Notes under the pieces: model-generated
What the model saw: only the letters and a program-made list of their open reading frames with translations
The model's database searches: none
What the model was told of the DNA's origin: nothing
Translations under genes and position numbers: made by a program
Source: Streptomyces capitiformicae
GTDB taxonomy: Bacteria; Actinomycetota; Actinomycetes; Streptomycetales; Streptomycetaceae
Length of the DNA: 64,000 bases
Assembly (NCBI RefSeq): GCF_002214185.1
Contig: NZ_CP022161.1
Location: forward strand, 682,001-746,000
Direction: 5' to 3'
In this document: in pieces, positions 53,373 through 62,108 of the stretch
Position numbering within the stretch: the first letter of the stretch is position 1
How the letters are laid out: the number at the start of each line of letters is the position of its first letter

Positions 53373-54713
53373 ATGAGTCCCCCCGTCGCACCCCCGGGCT
53401 GGAGCCGCTGGCTCGTTCCCCCGGCCGCGCTCTCCGTACATCTCTCCATCGGACAGGCCTACGCCTGGAGCGTGTTCAAGCCGCCGCTCGAATCGGCCCT
53501 CGGCCTGAGCGGCACGCAGAGCGCGCTGCCCTTCCAACTCGGCATCGTCATGCTCGGTCTGTCCGCCGCGTTCGGCGGGACACTCGTGGAGCGCAACGGG
53601 CCGCGCTGGGCGATGACCGTGGCCCTGATCTGCTTCTCCTCCGGCTTTCTGCTCGCCTCACTGGGCGCGGCCACCGAGCAGTACTGGCTGATCGTCTTCG
53701 GCTACGGCTTCGTCGGCGGCATCGGCCTCGGCATCGGCTACATCTCGCCCGTCTCGACCCTGATCAAATGGTTCCCGGACAGGCCGGGCATGGCCACCGG
53801 CATCGCGATCATGGGCTTCGGCGGCGGCGCGCTCATCGCCTCGCCGTGGTCCGCGCAGATGCTGGAGTCCTTCGGCTCCGACTCCTCCGGCATCGCCCTC
53901 GCCTTCCTCGTGCACGGACTGTCGTACGCCGTGTTCATGCTGCTCGGCGTGCTGCTGGTCCGCGTGCCGCGAAGTGAGGGCCGTATGAGCACTGCCAGCG
54001 GGCCGAGTGTCTTCGAGGGGCCGCAGGTCTCCGCCCGCAACGCCATCCGCACCCCGCAGTTCTGGTGCCTGTGGGTCATCCTCTGCATGAACGTCTCCGC
54101 GGGCATCGGCATCCTGGAGAAGGCCGCACCGATGATCACGGACTTCTTCGCCAAGTCCTCCACCCCGGTCACCGTCACCGCGGCCGCCGGTTTCGTCGCG
54201 CTGCTCTCGGCGGCCAACATGGCGGGCCGCATCATCTGGTCGTCCACGTCCGACCTCATCGGACGCAAGAACATCTACCGCGTCTACCTGGGCGTGGGCG
54301 CGCTGATGTACCTGCTGATCGCGCAGTTCGGTGACTCCTCCAAGCCGCTGTTCATCGTCTGCGCCCTGGTGATCCTCTCCTTCTACGGCGGTGGCTTCGC
54401 GACCATTCCCGCCTACCTGAAGGACCTCTTCGGCACCTACCAGGTCGGCGCCATCCACGGTCGGCTGCTCACCGCCTGGTCCACGGCCGGAGTACTCGGA
54501 CCGCTGATCGTCAACTGGATCGCGGACCGGCAGGAGGAGGCGGGCAAGGACGGCGCCGACCTCTACGGCATGTCCTTCTTCATCATGATCGGGCTGCTCG
54601 TGATCGGCTTCGTCGCCAACGAGCTGGTACGGCCGGTCAACCCCCGATTCCACATCCCCGCCCCGAGGGAGGCCGCCGATGTCGTCCAGCGACAGCACTC
54701 CGAACCCGCCTGA
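53373..54713 (+). CDS. OFA-family MFS transporter (oxalate/formate antiporter type)
   Basis: A 446-residue MFS carrier with 12 helices. The family block SIGQAYAWSVFKPPLESALG opens it, followed by YGFVGGIGLGIGYISPVSTL and IKWFPDRPGMATGIAIMGFG. OFA members exchange oxalate, formate or related acids. The ATG at 53373 lies just before the conserved PGWSRWLVPPAA start. The 45-residue partner gene overlaps its end in another frame. The FdhD gene and Fe-S remnant nearby support a C1/C2 acid role. Confidence 0.91.
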   Translation: MSPPVAPPGWSRWLVPPAALSVHLSIGQAYAWSVFKPPLESALGLSGTQSALPFQLGIVMLGLSAAFGGTLVERNGPRWAMTVALICFSSGFLLASLGAATEQYWLIVFGYGFVGGIGLGIGYISPVSTLIKWFPDRPGMATGIAIMGFGGGALIASPWSAQMLESFGSDSSGIALAFLVHGLSYAVFMLLGVLLVRVPRSEGRMSTASGPSVFEGPQVSARNAIRTPQFWCLWVILCMNVSAGIGILEKAAPMITDFFAKSSTPVTVTAAAGFVALLSAANMAGRIIWSSTSDLIGRKNIYRVYLGVGALMYLLIAQFGDSSKPLFIVCALVILSFYGGGFATIPAYLKDLFGTYQVGAIHGRLLTAWSTAGVLGPLIVNWIADRQEEAGKDGADLYGMSFFIMIGLLVIGFVANELVRPVNPRFHIPAPREAADVVQRQHSEPA

Positions 54714-54816
54714 CCGGCGGCCGCTGATCGCCTTCGCCTGGCTGTGGGTGGGGGTACCGCTCGGTTACGGACTGTACGAACTCGTACGCAAGGCCACGCA
54801 ACTGTTCACCGGGTGA
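54679..54816 (+). CDS. MFS transporter small subunit, 45 aa
   Basis: A 45-residue protein (MSSSDSTPNPPDRRPLIAFA, WLWVGVPLGYGLYELVRKAT, QLFTG) with one membrane helix. GAGGGAGG lies just upstream of the ATG, which sits 35 bp inside the end of the OFA transporter gene. Short single-helix proteins of this kind accompany OFA-type carriers in actinobacteria. It probably stabilises or modulates the carrier. Confidence 0.85.
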   Translation: MSSSDSTPNPPDRRPLIAFAWLWVGVPLGYGLYELVRKATQLFTG

Positions 54817-54955
54817 GTGCTCGGACGTCCAGAGGTCTGACAGAAGCCCACAACCCGGGCCCGTCATTACTGTCGCCTCACCCGTCCTCGTACCCGTGAG
54901 TCACTGATCAGACTGGTGGATCCCGCTGACCACAGGCTATGAGGGGGACCCACCC

Positions 54956-55894
54956 ATGAACGGCTCGCGGATCGCCGCCGTCGGCCACTACCAGCCCGCC
55001 AAGGTGCTCACCAACGAGGACCTGGCGGGCATGGTCGACACGAGTGACGAGTGGATCACGAGCCGAGTGGGCATCCGCACCCGGCACATCGCGGGCCCGG
55101 ACGAGCCCGTCGACGAGCTCGCCGGGCACGCCGCCGCCAAGGCGCTCGCCGCGGCCGGCCTCGGCCCGGACGCCATCGACCTGGTCGTCGTCGCCACGTC
55201 CACGGCCGTCGACCGCTCCCCGAACATGGCCGCCCGGGTCGCCCACCGGCTCGGCATCCCCTCTCCGGCCGCGATGGACCTCAACGTCGTCTGCGCAGGC
55301 TTCACCCACGCCCTCGCCACCGCCGACCACGCCGTACGCGCGGGCGGTGCCACCCGGGCGCTCGTCATCGGCGCCGACAAGATGTCCGAGGTCACGGACT
55401 GGACGGACCGTACGACCTGTGTCCTCGTCGGGGACGGGGCGGGCGCGGCCGTCGTCGAGGCCGCCGACGAATCCGGCATCGGTCCGGTGCTGTGGGGATC
55501 GGTGCCCGAGATGGGGCACGCCGTACGGATCGAGGGCACGCCCGCGCGGTTCGCGCAGGAAGGGCAGAGCGTCTACCGCTGGGCCACCACCAAGCTGCCG
55601 CCCATCGCCCGTGCCGCCTGCGAGAAGGCGGGGCTCGCGCCCGCCGATCTCGCCGCGGTCGTCCTCCACCAGGCCAACCTGCGCATCATCGAACCCCTCG
55701 CCGAGAAGATCGGCGCGGTCAACGCCGTGGTCGCACGGGACGTCACCGAGTCCGGCAACACCTCGGCCGCGAGCATCCCGCTCGCCTTCTCCAAGCTCGT
55801 CGAGCGCGGGGCGATCTCCAGCGGCGACCCGGTCCTGCTGTTCGGCTTCGGCGGAAACCTGTCGTACGCGGGACAGGTCGTCCGGTGCCCATGA
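54956..55894 (+). CDS. 3-oxoacyl-ACP synthase III family protein (FabH-like)
   Basis: A 312-residue thiolase-fold condensing enzyme. The triad is complete: Cys in DLNVVCAGFTHALA, His in VLHQANLRIIEPL and Asn in SGNTSAASIPLAF. The N-terminal SDEWITSRVGIRTRHIA is typical of FabH, which joins acyl-CoA starters to malonyl-ACP. As no acyl carrier or fabD lies beside it, this is a secondary KAS III, perhaps making a special fatty or polyketide starter. It follows the OFA pair and precedes the GntR gene. RBS GAGGGGG. Confidence 0.93.
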   Translation: MNGSRIAAVGHYQPAKVLTNEDLAGMVDTSDEWITSRVGIRTRHIAGPDEPVDELAGHAAAKALAAAGLGPDAIDLVVVATSTAVDRSPNMAARVAHRLGIPSPAAMDLNVVCAGFTHALATADHAVRAGGATRALVIGADKMSEVTDWTDRTTCVLVGDGAGAAVVEAADESGIGPVLWGSVPEMGHAVRIEGTPARFAQEGQSVYRWATTKLPPIARAACEKAGLAPADLAAVVLHQANLRIIEPLAEKIGAVNAVVARDVTESGNTSAASIPLAFSKLVERGAISSGDPVLLFGFGGNLSYAGQVVRCP

Positions 55895-55914
55895 CCACCT
55901 CCAACGGGTCGTAG

Positions 55915-55923
55915 ACTGTAGAC
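55915..55923. promoter_or_regulatory. GntR-type operator candidate upstream of gntR gene
   Basis: ACTGTAGAC within AGACTGTAGACGAAAGACAA, the inverted counterpart of the site at 53193-53201, 103 bp before the GntR start. A neighbouring GTAGAC and GAAAGACAA extend it. Confidence 0.5.
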
Positions 55924-56025
55924 GAAAGACAATTCATACTGGCTCTGCCTCTACGTCTAACTGACGCTTTGCCTCTGACTGACTTTCCGTTTGCAGTGCC
56001 CGGTGGCGCTCTGGAGGGGACCGCG

Positions 56026-56700
56026 ATGTTGTCGGCAGGACTTCCGCAAGGAGCTGTGCCCAGGCTCGAACGCCCCGGTCCACTGCGTGACCGCGTCTAC
56101 GAGGCACTTCTCGAACTCATCACCACGCGCGCCCTGCGCCCCGGCCAGCACCTGGTCGAGAGCGAGCTCGCCGGGCACCTCGGGGTGTCCCGGCAGCCCG
56201 TCCGCGAGGCCTTGCAGCGACTCAACACCGAGGGCTGGGTCGACCTGCGGCCCGCGCAGGGTGCCTTCGTGCACGAGCCGACCGAGGGGGAGGCCGACCA
56301 ACTCCTCACGGTGCGCACCCTGTTGGAGGCCGAGGCGGCCCGCCTCGCCGCCGCGAACGCCGGCACGGCCGGCATCACGGCCCTGGAAGAGCTGTGCGCC
56401 GAGGGTGAGCGTGCGGTCGACGCCGATGACGTGGACGCCGCCGTCGCCATGAACGCCCACTTCCACGCCAAGGTCATGGAGCTGGCGGGCAACGCCGTCC
56501 TCGCCGAACTCGCCGCCCATGTCGACCGCCGCGTCCGCTGGCACTACACCCCCGTCGCCCGCCAACGCGGCCACCAGTCCTGGATCGAACACCGCGATCT
56601 GATCGCCGCCATTTCCGCCCGCGACGAACAGAGGGCCACGGAGGTCATGCGGGCCCACACGGAGCACACGCGGAAGACGTACCACGAGCGGGAGAAGTAG
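56026..56700 (+). CDS. GntR-family (FadR/FCD type) transcription regulator
   Basis: A 224-residue regulator. The winged HTH is LRDRVYEALLELITTRALRP, then LAGHLGVSRQPVREALQRLN. The FCD effector domain covers about residues 90-215, with metal-binding histidines likely in AVAMNAHFHAKVMEL and WIEHRDLIAAI. GGAGGGGA precedes the ATG. Short-chain organic acids are common effectors of this group. Matching sites before this gene and before the OFA transporter suggest it controls both. Confidence 0.92.
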   Translation: MLSAGLPQGAVPRLERPGPLRDRVYEALLELITTRALRPGQHLVESELAGHLGVSRQPVREALQRLNTEGWVDLRPAQGAFVHEPTEGEADQLLTVRTLLEAEAARLAAANAGTAGITALEELCAEGERAVDADDVDAAVAMNAHFHAKVMELAGNAVLAELAAHVDRRVRWHYTPVARQRGHQSWIEHRDLIAAISARDEQRATEVMRAHTEHTRKTYHEREK

Positions 56701-56847
56701 GAGGCCCGCCGTAGGGGTTGCCGCGATCGTCGGCTGAGGGTCCGTCGTGGCTGGTCGCGCAGTTCCCCCGCGCCCCTTACGGGGCCGCGGTACTTGAACC
56801 CCGCTACTCTCACCCCCGCTTTGTCCTCTCAGTGGAGAAAGTAAGCG

Positions 56848-56855
56848 GCAATTGC
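56848..56855. promoter_or_regulatory. GCAATTGC dyad before ROK gene
   Basis: GCAATTGC (within GCGGCAATTGCTGC) is the only AT-centred palindrome in the 243-bp gap. AGTGGA/TCCACT and GAAAGTA/TACTTTC inverted pairs flank it. It could be the autoregulatory ROK operator. Confidence 0.35.
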
Positions 56856-56943
56856 TGCGCGACTTCTTCCCGCTTCCGGCATCCACTGCTACTTTCCCTT
56901 CGAAAGCCACACACGGCGGTGCCGATGAGGCGGGGAGGGGCTC

Positions 56944-58134
56944 GTGAGACGCATGACGGCTCGACCCGCGAACGCACACCAGGCCCGCCTGCTGCGCCTG
57001 CTACGCGACGGCGGCCCCAACTCCCGTGCCCAGCTGGGTGATCGCATCGACCTCTCCCGGTCGAAGCTGGCCGTGGAGGTGGACCGCCTCCTGGAGACGG
57101 GCCTGGTCGTGGCCGATGGCCTCGCCGCCTCCCGCGGCGGTCGCCGCTCGCACAACATCCGGCTCGCCCCCCAACTCCGCTTCCTCGGCGTCGACATCGG
57201 CGCGACCTCCATCGATGTCGCCGTCACCAACGCGGAGTTGGAGATCCTCGGCCACATCAACCAGCCCATGGACGTACGGGACGGCCCGGTCGCCGTCTTC
57301 GAACAAGTCCTCTCCATGGCGGCCAAGCTGAAGGCCTCCGGGCTCGCGGAGGGGTTCGACGGCGCCGGTATCGGCGTCCCCGGACCCGTCCGCTTCCCCG
57401 AGGGTGTGCCGGTGGCCCCGCCGATCATGCCGGGCTGGGACGGATTCCCGGTGCGCGAGGCGCTCAGCCAGGAACTCGGCTGCCCCGTCATGGTCGACAA
57501 CGACGTGAACCTGATGGCGATGGGGGAGCAGCACGCGGGCGTCGCACGCTCCGTGGGCGACTTCCTCTGCGTCAAGATCGGCACCGGCATCGGCTGCGGC
57601 ATCGTCGTCGGCGGCGAGGTCCACCGCGGGGTGACGGGCAGCGCCGGCGACATCGGGCACATCCTCGCCGTACCGGACGGCCGCCCCTGCGCCTGCGGCA
57701 ACCGGGGCTGCCTGGAAGCCCACTTCAGCGGCGCCGCCCTTGCCCGCGACGCCAAGGAGGCCGCCCAGCAGGGTCTCTCGGCGGAACTCGCGTCCCGTCT
57801 GGAGACGAGCGGCACCCTCAGCGCCGTCGACGTCGCCGCCGCGGCCGCCGCCGGTGACGCCACCGCACTCGAACTGATCCGCGAGGGCGGCAACCGCACC
57901 GGCCAGGTCATCGCCGGACTCGTCAGCTTCTTCAACCCCGGCCTGGTGGTGATCGGCGGCGGGGTGACCGGTCTCGGCCACACCCTGCTCGCCGCCATCC
58001 GCACCCAGGTCTACCGCCAGTCACTGCCCCTCGCGACCGGCAACCTCCCCATCGTCCTCGGCGAGTTGGGCCCCACCGCCGGAGTCATCGGCGCGGCCCG
58101 CCTCATCAGTGATCACCTGTTCTCACCCGCGTAA
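56944..58134 (+). CDS. ROK-family transcription repressor
   Basis: A 396-residue ROK repressor. The N-terminal winged HTH (HQARLLRLLRDGGPNSRAQL, DLSRSKLAVEVDRLLE) is joined to a sugar-kinase-like domain with LGVDIGATSIDVAVT, the VDNDVNLMAMGE segment and the zinc site CACGNRGCLE. Such proteins repress sugar uptake operons until the sugar or its phosphate binds. The following ABC operon, 96 bp downstream on the same strand, is the natural target. GTG at 56944. Confidence 0.92.
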   Translation: MRRMTARPANAHQARLLRLLRDGGPNSRAQLGDRIDLSRSKLAVEVDRLLETGLVVADGLAASRGGRRSHNIRLAPQLRFLGVDIGATSIDVAVTNAELEILGHINQPMDVRDGPVAVFEQVLSMAAKLKASGLAEGFDGAGIGVPGPVRFPEGVPVAPPIMPGWDGFPVREALSQELGCPVMVDNDVNLMAMGEQHAGVARSVGDFLCVKIGTGIGCGIVVGGEVHRGVTGSAGDIGHILAVPDGRPCACGNRGCLEAHFSGAALARDAKEAAQQGLSAELASRLETSGTLSAVDVAAAAAAGDATALELIREGGNRTGQVIAGLVSFFNPGLVVIGGGVTGLGHTLLAAIRTQVYRQSLPLATGNLPIVLGELGPTAGVIGAARLISDHLFSPA

Positions 58135-58230
58135 GCCACTCACTCGTCACTCACTCGATACGGCTCACCAGCACGACCACCTGCTCTGCCCTGCCCTGAA
58201 ACCGGCCCGCACGCCCGCCAAGGGGAACTC

Positions 58231-59772
58231 ATGGCACCAGAACCACCGCTGCTCACCATGTCCGGCATCACCAAGTCGTTCCCCGGCGTCCGGGCCCTCG
58301 ACGGTGTCGACCTCGACGTCCAGGCCGGAGAGGTCCACTGTCTGCTCGGCCAGAACGGCGCAGGCAAGTCGACCCTCATCAAAGTCCTCGCCGGCGCCCA
58401 CCAGCCCGACGGCGGCACCATCACCTGGCACGGGGAAACGGTCGCCCTCCGCTCACCGATCGCCGCCATGCGCCTCGGCATCGCCACCATCTACCAGGAA
58501 CTCGACCTGGTGGAGGGCCTGTCGGTGGCCGAGAACGTCCACCTCGGGCACGAACCCACGGCCGCCGGTTTCGTCGTACGCGGAAAGGCGGCGCGGGCGT
58601 CGACCGCCGCTCTGCTCAAGCGACTCGGGCACCCTGAGATCGATCCGGCCCGGCTGGTGGGCGAGTTGTCCGCCGCCCAGCAGCAGATCGTGTCGATGGC
58701 CCGGGCGCTCTCCCACGACGTACGGCTCATCGTCATGGACGAGCCGTCCGCCGCGCTCGACCCGGACGAGGTCGACAACCTGTTCAGGATCGTCGGAGAC
58801 CTGACGGCGGACGGGGTCGCCGTCGTCTACATCTCGCACCGCCTGGAGGAGATCCGCAGGATCGGCGACCGGGTGACCGTGCTGAAGGACGGGCGGGCCG
58901 TGGCGGGCGGGCTGCCCGCGAAGTCGACGCCGACGCGCGAGGTCGTGGCACTGATGACGGGCCGGAACGTCGAGTACGTCTTCCCGGACCGGCCACCGGC
59001 GCGACCGGCGGCCGGTACGCCCGTACTGGAAGTGAGGGGGCTGGCCCGGGCGGGGGAGTTCGAGCCCTTCGATCTGGACGTGCGGCCCGGCGAGATCGTC
59101 GGCCTCGCCGGGCTCGTCGGCTCCGGCCGGTCCGAGATCCTGGAGACGATCTACGGCGCCCGCAAGCCCACCGCCGGTCAAGTGAGCGTGGACGGACAGC
59201 AGTTACGGACAGGCAGCGTACGGGCTGCCGTACGGGCCGGGCTCGGGCTCGCCCCCGAGGAGCGCAAGGCGCAGGCGCTGCTGATGCTGGAGTCCGTCAC
59301 CAGGAACGTCTCCGTGTCGTCCATGTCCCGCTTCTCCCGCGGCGGTTGGATCGACCGGAGCGCAGAGCACCGGGCCGCGCGGGCCGCGACCCGGGAGTTG
59401 TCGCTGCGCCCGGACAACACCTCCGTGCAGGTGCGCACCCTCTCCGGCGGCAACCAGCAGAAGGCCGTCCTCGCCCGCTGGCTGCTGCGCGGCTGCAAGG
59501 TGCTGCTGCTGGACGAGCCGACCCGGGGCGTCGACGTGGGCGCCCGCGCCGAGCTCTACGCGGTCGTACGCCGCCTCGCCGACGAGGGGCTCGCCGTGCT
59601 GCTGGTCTCCAGCGAGGTGCCCGAGGTCCTCGGCCTCGCCGACCGCGTGCTGGTACTGCGCGAGGGCCGCGTCGTCCACACCGCGCCCGCCGGTGAACTC
59701 GACGAACACCGCGTACTCGACCTCGTGATGGAAGGAAGCCCCGTGGCCACAGAAGGGAGCCCGGCGTCATGA
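58231..59772 (+). CDS. Sugar ABC transporter ATP-binding protein (RbsA-like, two cassettes)
   Basis: A 513-residue duplicated ATPase of the carbohydrate uptake (CUT2) class. Cassette 1 has GQNGAGKSTL (Walker A), LSAAQQQIVSMARALS and VMDEPSAALD. Cassette 2 has a degenerate Walker A (GLVGSGRSE, usual in RbsA homologues), LSGGNQQKAVLARWL and LLDEPTRGVDVG. Codon 325 is TTA (59203-59205, the Leu of DGQQL), so full translation should need the bldA tRNA. Its end overlaps the permease start (ATGA). Confidence 0.95.
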   Translation: MAPEPPLLTMSGITKSFPGVRALDGVDLDVQAGEVHCLLGQNGAGKSTLIKVLAGAHQPDGGTITWHGETVALRSPIAAMRLGIATIYQELDLVEGLSVAENVHLGHEPTAAGFVVRGKAARASTAALLKRLGHPEIDPARLVGELSAAQQQIVSMARALSHDVRLIVMDEPSAALDPDEVDNLFRIVGDLTADGVAVVYISHRLEEIRRIGDRVTVLKDGRAVAGGLPAKSTPTREVVALMTGRNVEYVFPDRPPARPAAGTPVLEVRGLARAGEFEPFDLDVRPGEIVGLAGLVGSGRSEILETIYGARKPTAGQVSVDGQQLRTGSVRAAVRAGLGLAPEERKAQALLMLESVTRNVSVSSMSRFSRGGWIDRSAEHRAARAATRELSLRPDNTSVQVRTLSGGNQQKAVLARWLLRGCKVLLLDEPTRGVDVGARAELYAVVRRLADEGLAVLLVSSEVPEVLGLADRVLVLREGRVVHTAPAGELDEHRVLDLVMEGSPVATEGSPAS

Positions 59773-60788
59773 CCCAGCCCGTGTCCCCGCCCCGGGGCGG
59801 CACCGACAAGATGGCACCTGTCAGCGAACCGCCAGCCTGGCGCGCACTCGTGTTCCGAGCCGACGTCCGCACGCTGTCGTTGCTCGGTGTCCTCGCCGTA
59901 CTGATCGTCATCGGCGGCATCACCAAGCCGGACGAGTTCCTCGACACCCGCAACCTTCAACTCGTCCTCACCCAGGCCTCGGTGATCGGTGTCGTCACGG
60001 TCGGCATGACCTTCGTCATCACCTCCGGCGGCATCGACCTGTCGGTCGGCGCGATCGTGGCGCTGGCCTCCGTCTGGGCGACGACGGTCGCCACCCAGGA
60101 GTACGGCTTCGGCGGCATCCTCTTCACCGCGGTGATCGTCGGCGTCGGATGCGGCCTGGTGAACGGACTGCTCATCGCGTACGGCGGGGTGGTCCCCTTC
60201 ATCGCCACCCTCGCCATGCTCGCCTCGGCCCGCGGTCTCGCCCTCCAGATCACCGACGGCAGCACGCAGGTCGTCACCATCGAGGGCATCCTCGACCTCG
60301 GCGAGCGCGACGCGTACATCCTCGGCATCCCGCCACTCGTCCTCGTCTTCGCGGTCGTGACGATCATCGGCTGGCTGCTGCTGAACCGTACGACCTTCGG
60401 CCGGCGCACGGTCGCCGTCGGCGGCAACGCGGAGGCGGCCCGGCTGGCGGGTATCGACGTACGTCGGCAGCGGCTGTATCTGTACCTGCTCTCCGGGCTG
60501 TGCTGCGGCATCGCCGCCTTCCTGCTGATCGTGCTGTCCGGGTCGGGCCAGAACACCAACGGCAACCTCTACGAACTCGACGCCATCGCCGCCGTGATCA
60601 TCGGCGGAACCCTGCTCAGCGGCGGCCGGGGCACCATCACGGGCTCCGTCCTCGGCGTCCTGATCTTCACCACGATCACCAACATCTTCGCGCTCAACAA
60701 CCTCCAGAGCGACGTCCAGCAGATCGCCAAGGGCGCGATCATCGTCGCCGCGGTCCTGGTCCAGCGACGTACGGCCCACACGACCTGA
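59769..60788 (+). CDS. Sugar ABC transporter permease (RbsC-like)
   Basis: A 339-residue permease with eight to ten membrane helices, of the BPD_transp_2 (CUT2) family. Characteristic blocks are VTVGMTFVITSGGIDLSVGA, VPFIATLAMLASARGLAL and NGNLYELDAIAAVIIGGTLL. It overlaps the ATPase stop by four bases and forms the membrane channel, probably as a homodimer. Confidence 0.94.
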   Translation: MTQPVSPPRGGTDKMAPVSEPPAWRALVFRADVRTLSLLGVLAVLIVIGGITKPDEFLDTRNLQLVLTQASVIGVVTVGMTFVITSGGIDLSVGAIVALASVWATTVATQEYGFGGILFTAVIVGVGCGLVNGLLIAYGGVVPFIATLAMLASARGLALQITDGSTQVVTIEGILDLGERDAYILGIPPLVLVFAVVTIIGWLLLNRTTFGRRTVAVGGNAEAARLAGIDVRRQRLYLYLLSGLCCGIAAFLLIVLSGSGQNTNGNLYELDAIAAVIIGGTLLSGGRGTITGSVLGVLIFTTITNIFALNNLQSDVQQIAKGAIIVAAVLVQRRTAHTT

Positions 60789-60860
60789 GGCCCCTGTGAC
60801 TCCTGTGACCCCTGATTCCCTCTGAGGCCCTTGAGGTCCCTGAGACCCCTGAGACGCATG
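60789..60860. repeat. Degenerate CCTGTGA/CCCTGAG tandem array
   Basis: The permease-to-binding-protein gap is filled with imperfect units (CCTGTGACT, CCTGTGACC, CCTGATTCC, CCTTGAGGT, CCCTGAGAC), about every 10 bases. It may reflect slippage or an RNA control element. Confidence 0.6.
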
Positions 60861-60913
60861 CCTTCCCCTCCGCCTGATCCGCCCCGCATGCCTGACACGG
60901 AAAGGCCCACGCC

Positions 60914-61951
60914 ATGGCACACCTCACGAGCCGCAGAGGACTGCTCTTCGGGACCGCCGCCGTCTCGGCCGGCGCCCTCCTCACCGGTTGCACCAGCAAT
61001 GAGTCCAAGGAAGATCCCGCCGCCAACGAGCAGTCGGCCGCCGACGACAAGCCCGGCAAGGCGGTCACCATCGGCTTCGCCGGGCCGCAGGCCGACCACG
61101 GCTGGCTCAACGCGATCAACGAGAACGCCAAGAGCCGCGCGGAGCGGTACGAGGACGTCACGCTGGAGATCACCGAAGGGTCCAACGACACCGCCCAGCA
61201 GATCGGCCAGATCGAGACCCTCATCAACAAGAAGGTCGACGTCCTGGTCGTCCTGCCCGCCGACGGCAAGGCGCTCACCCAGGTCGGACTGAAGGCGATG
61301 CGCGCCGGCATCCCCGTCGTCAACCTCGACCGGATCTTCAACTCCCCGCAGGCGTACCGCTGTTGGATCGGCGGCGACAACTACGGCATGGGCCTCAACG
61401 CCGGGCACTACATCGGCGAGAAGCTGAAGGACAAGGGCGACGCCCGCGTCATCGAGCTGGCCGGGCTCGACAACCTGGAGCTGACCCAGCAGCGCACCAA
61501 AGGCTTCGACGACGCGCTCAAGAACTACCCGAACATCAAGAAGGTGGCCCGGCAGGCGGCCGAGTTCACGGTGGAGTCGGGGCAGGCCAAGATGGCCCAA
61601 CTCCTCCAGGCCCAGTCGAACTTCGACGCCCTGTGGAACCACGATGACGACCAGGGTGTCGGTGCCCTGCGCGCCATCGAGCAGGCCGGACGCGACGACT
61701 TCCTGATGGTCGGCGGCGCGGGCGCCCTCTCCGCCTTCCAGGCCATCAAGAAGGACGACGGGGTGTTGAAGGCCACCGTCCTCTACCCGCCGACCATGGC
61801 CGCCTCCGCCATCGACCTCGCCCGCGCCCTCGGCCAGGGCAAGGGCGTCGGCGGCCTCGCCGAGTTCGAGATCCCGGCCTCGCTCACGCTCTACTCGGCC
61901 GTCGTCGACAAGGCCAACGTCGACCAGTACATGCCCACCGGCTTCAAGTGA
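60914..61951 (+). CDS. Sugar-binding lipoprotein of ABC transporter
   Basis: A 345-residue periplasmic-binding-protein type 1 lipoprotein. The N-terminus has a Tat-like twin arginine (TSRRGLLFG) and a lipobox LLTGC with Cys26. The mature protein reads VTIGFAGPQADHGWLNAINE, NKKVDVLVVLPADGKALTQV and NLDRIFNSPQAYRCWIGGDN, typical of RbsB-like proteins for ribose, inositol or related sugars. It follows the permease after the repeat gap, completing the importer. Confidence 0.94.
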   Translation: MAHLTSRRGLLFGTAAVSAGALLTGCTSNESKEDPAANEQSAADDKPGKAVTIGFAGPQADHGWLNAINENAKSRAERYEDVTLEITEGSNDTAQQIGQIETLINKKVDVLVVLPADGKALTQVGLKAMRAGIPVVNLDRIFNSPQAYRCWIGGDNYGMGLNAGHYIGEKLKDKGDARVIELAGLDNLELTQQRTKGFDDALKNYPNIKKVARQAAEFTVESGQAKMAQLLQAQSNFDALWNHDDDQGVGALRAIEQAGRDDFLMVGGAGALSAFQAIKKDDGVLKATVLYPPTMAASAIDLARALGQGKGVGGLAEFEIPASLTLYSAVVDKANVDQYMPTGFK

Positions 61952-61985
61952 CGAGTCCTGCGGGAGTCCTGCCGGACGGGTCCGA

Positions 61986-62030
61986 CCAGTCTGGCCAGTC
62001 TGGCCAGTCTGGCCAGTCTGGCCAGTCTGA
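61986..62030. repeat. 9-bp tandem repeat CCAGTCTGG, 5 copies
   Basis: Five units from 61986 to 62030 (last one ending GA), in the gap after the binding-protein gene, followed by degenerate TGACCGG units. It lies 35 bp after the stop. Confidence 0.93.
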
Positions 62031-62108
62031 CCGGTTTGACCGGGCTGATCGGAAACGAAGGCAGGGCCCCGCCCCCCACCGCGCCGCGATCACGAGGAGG
62101 ACACACGC

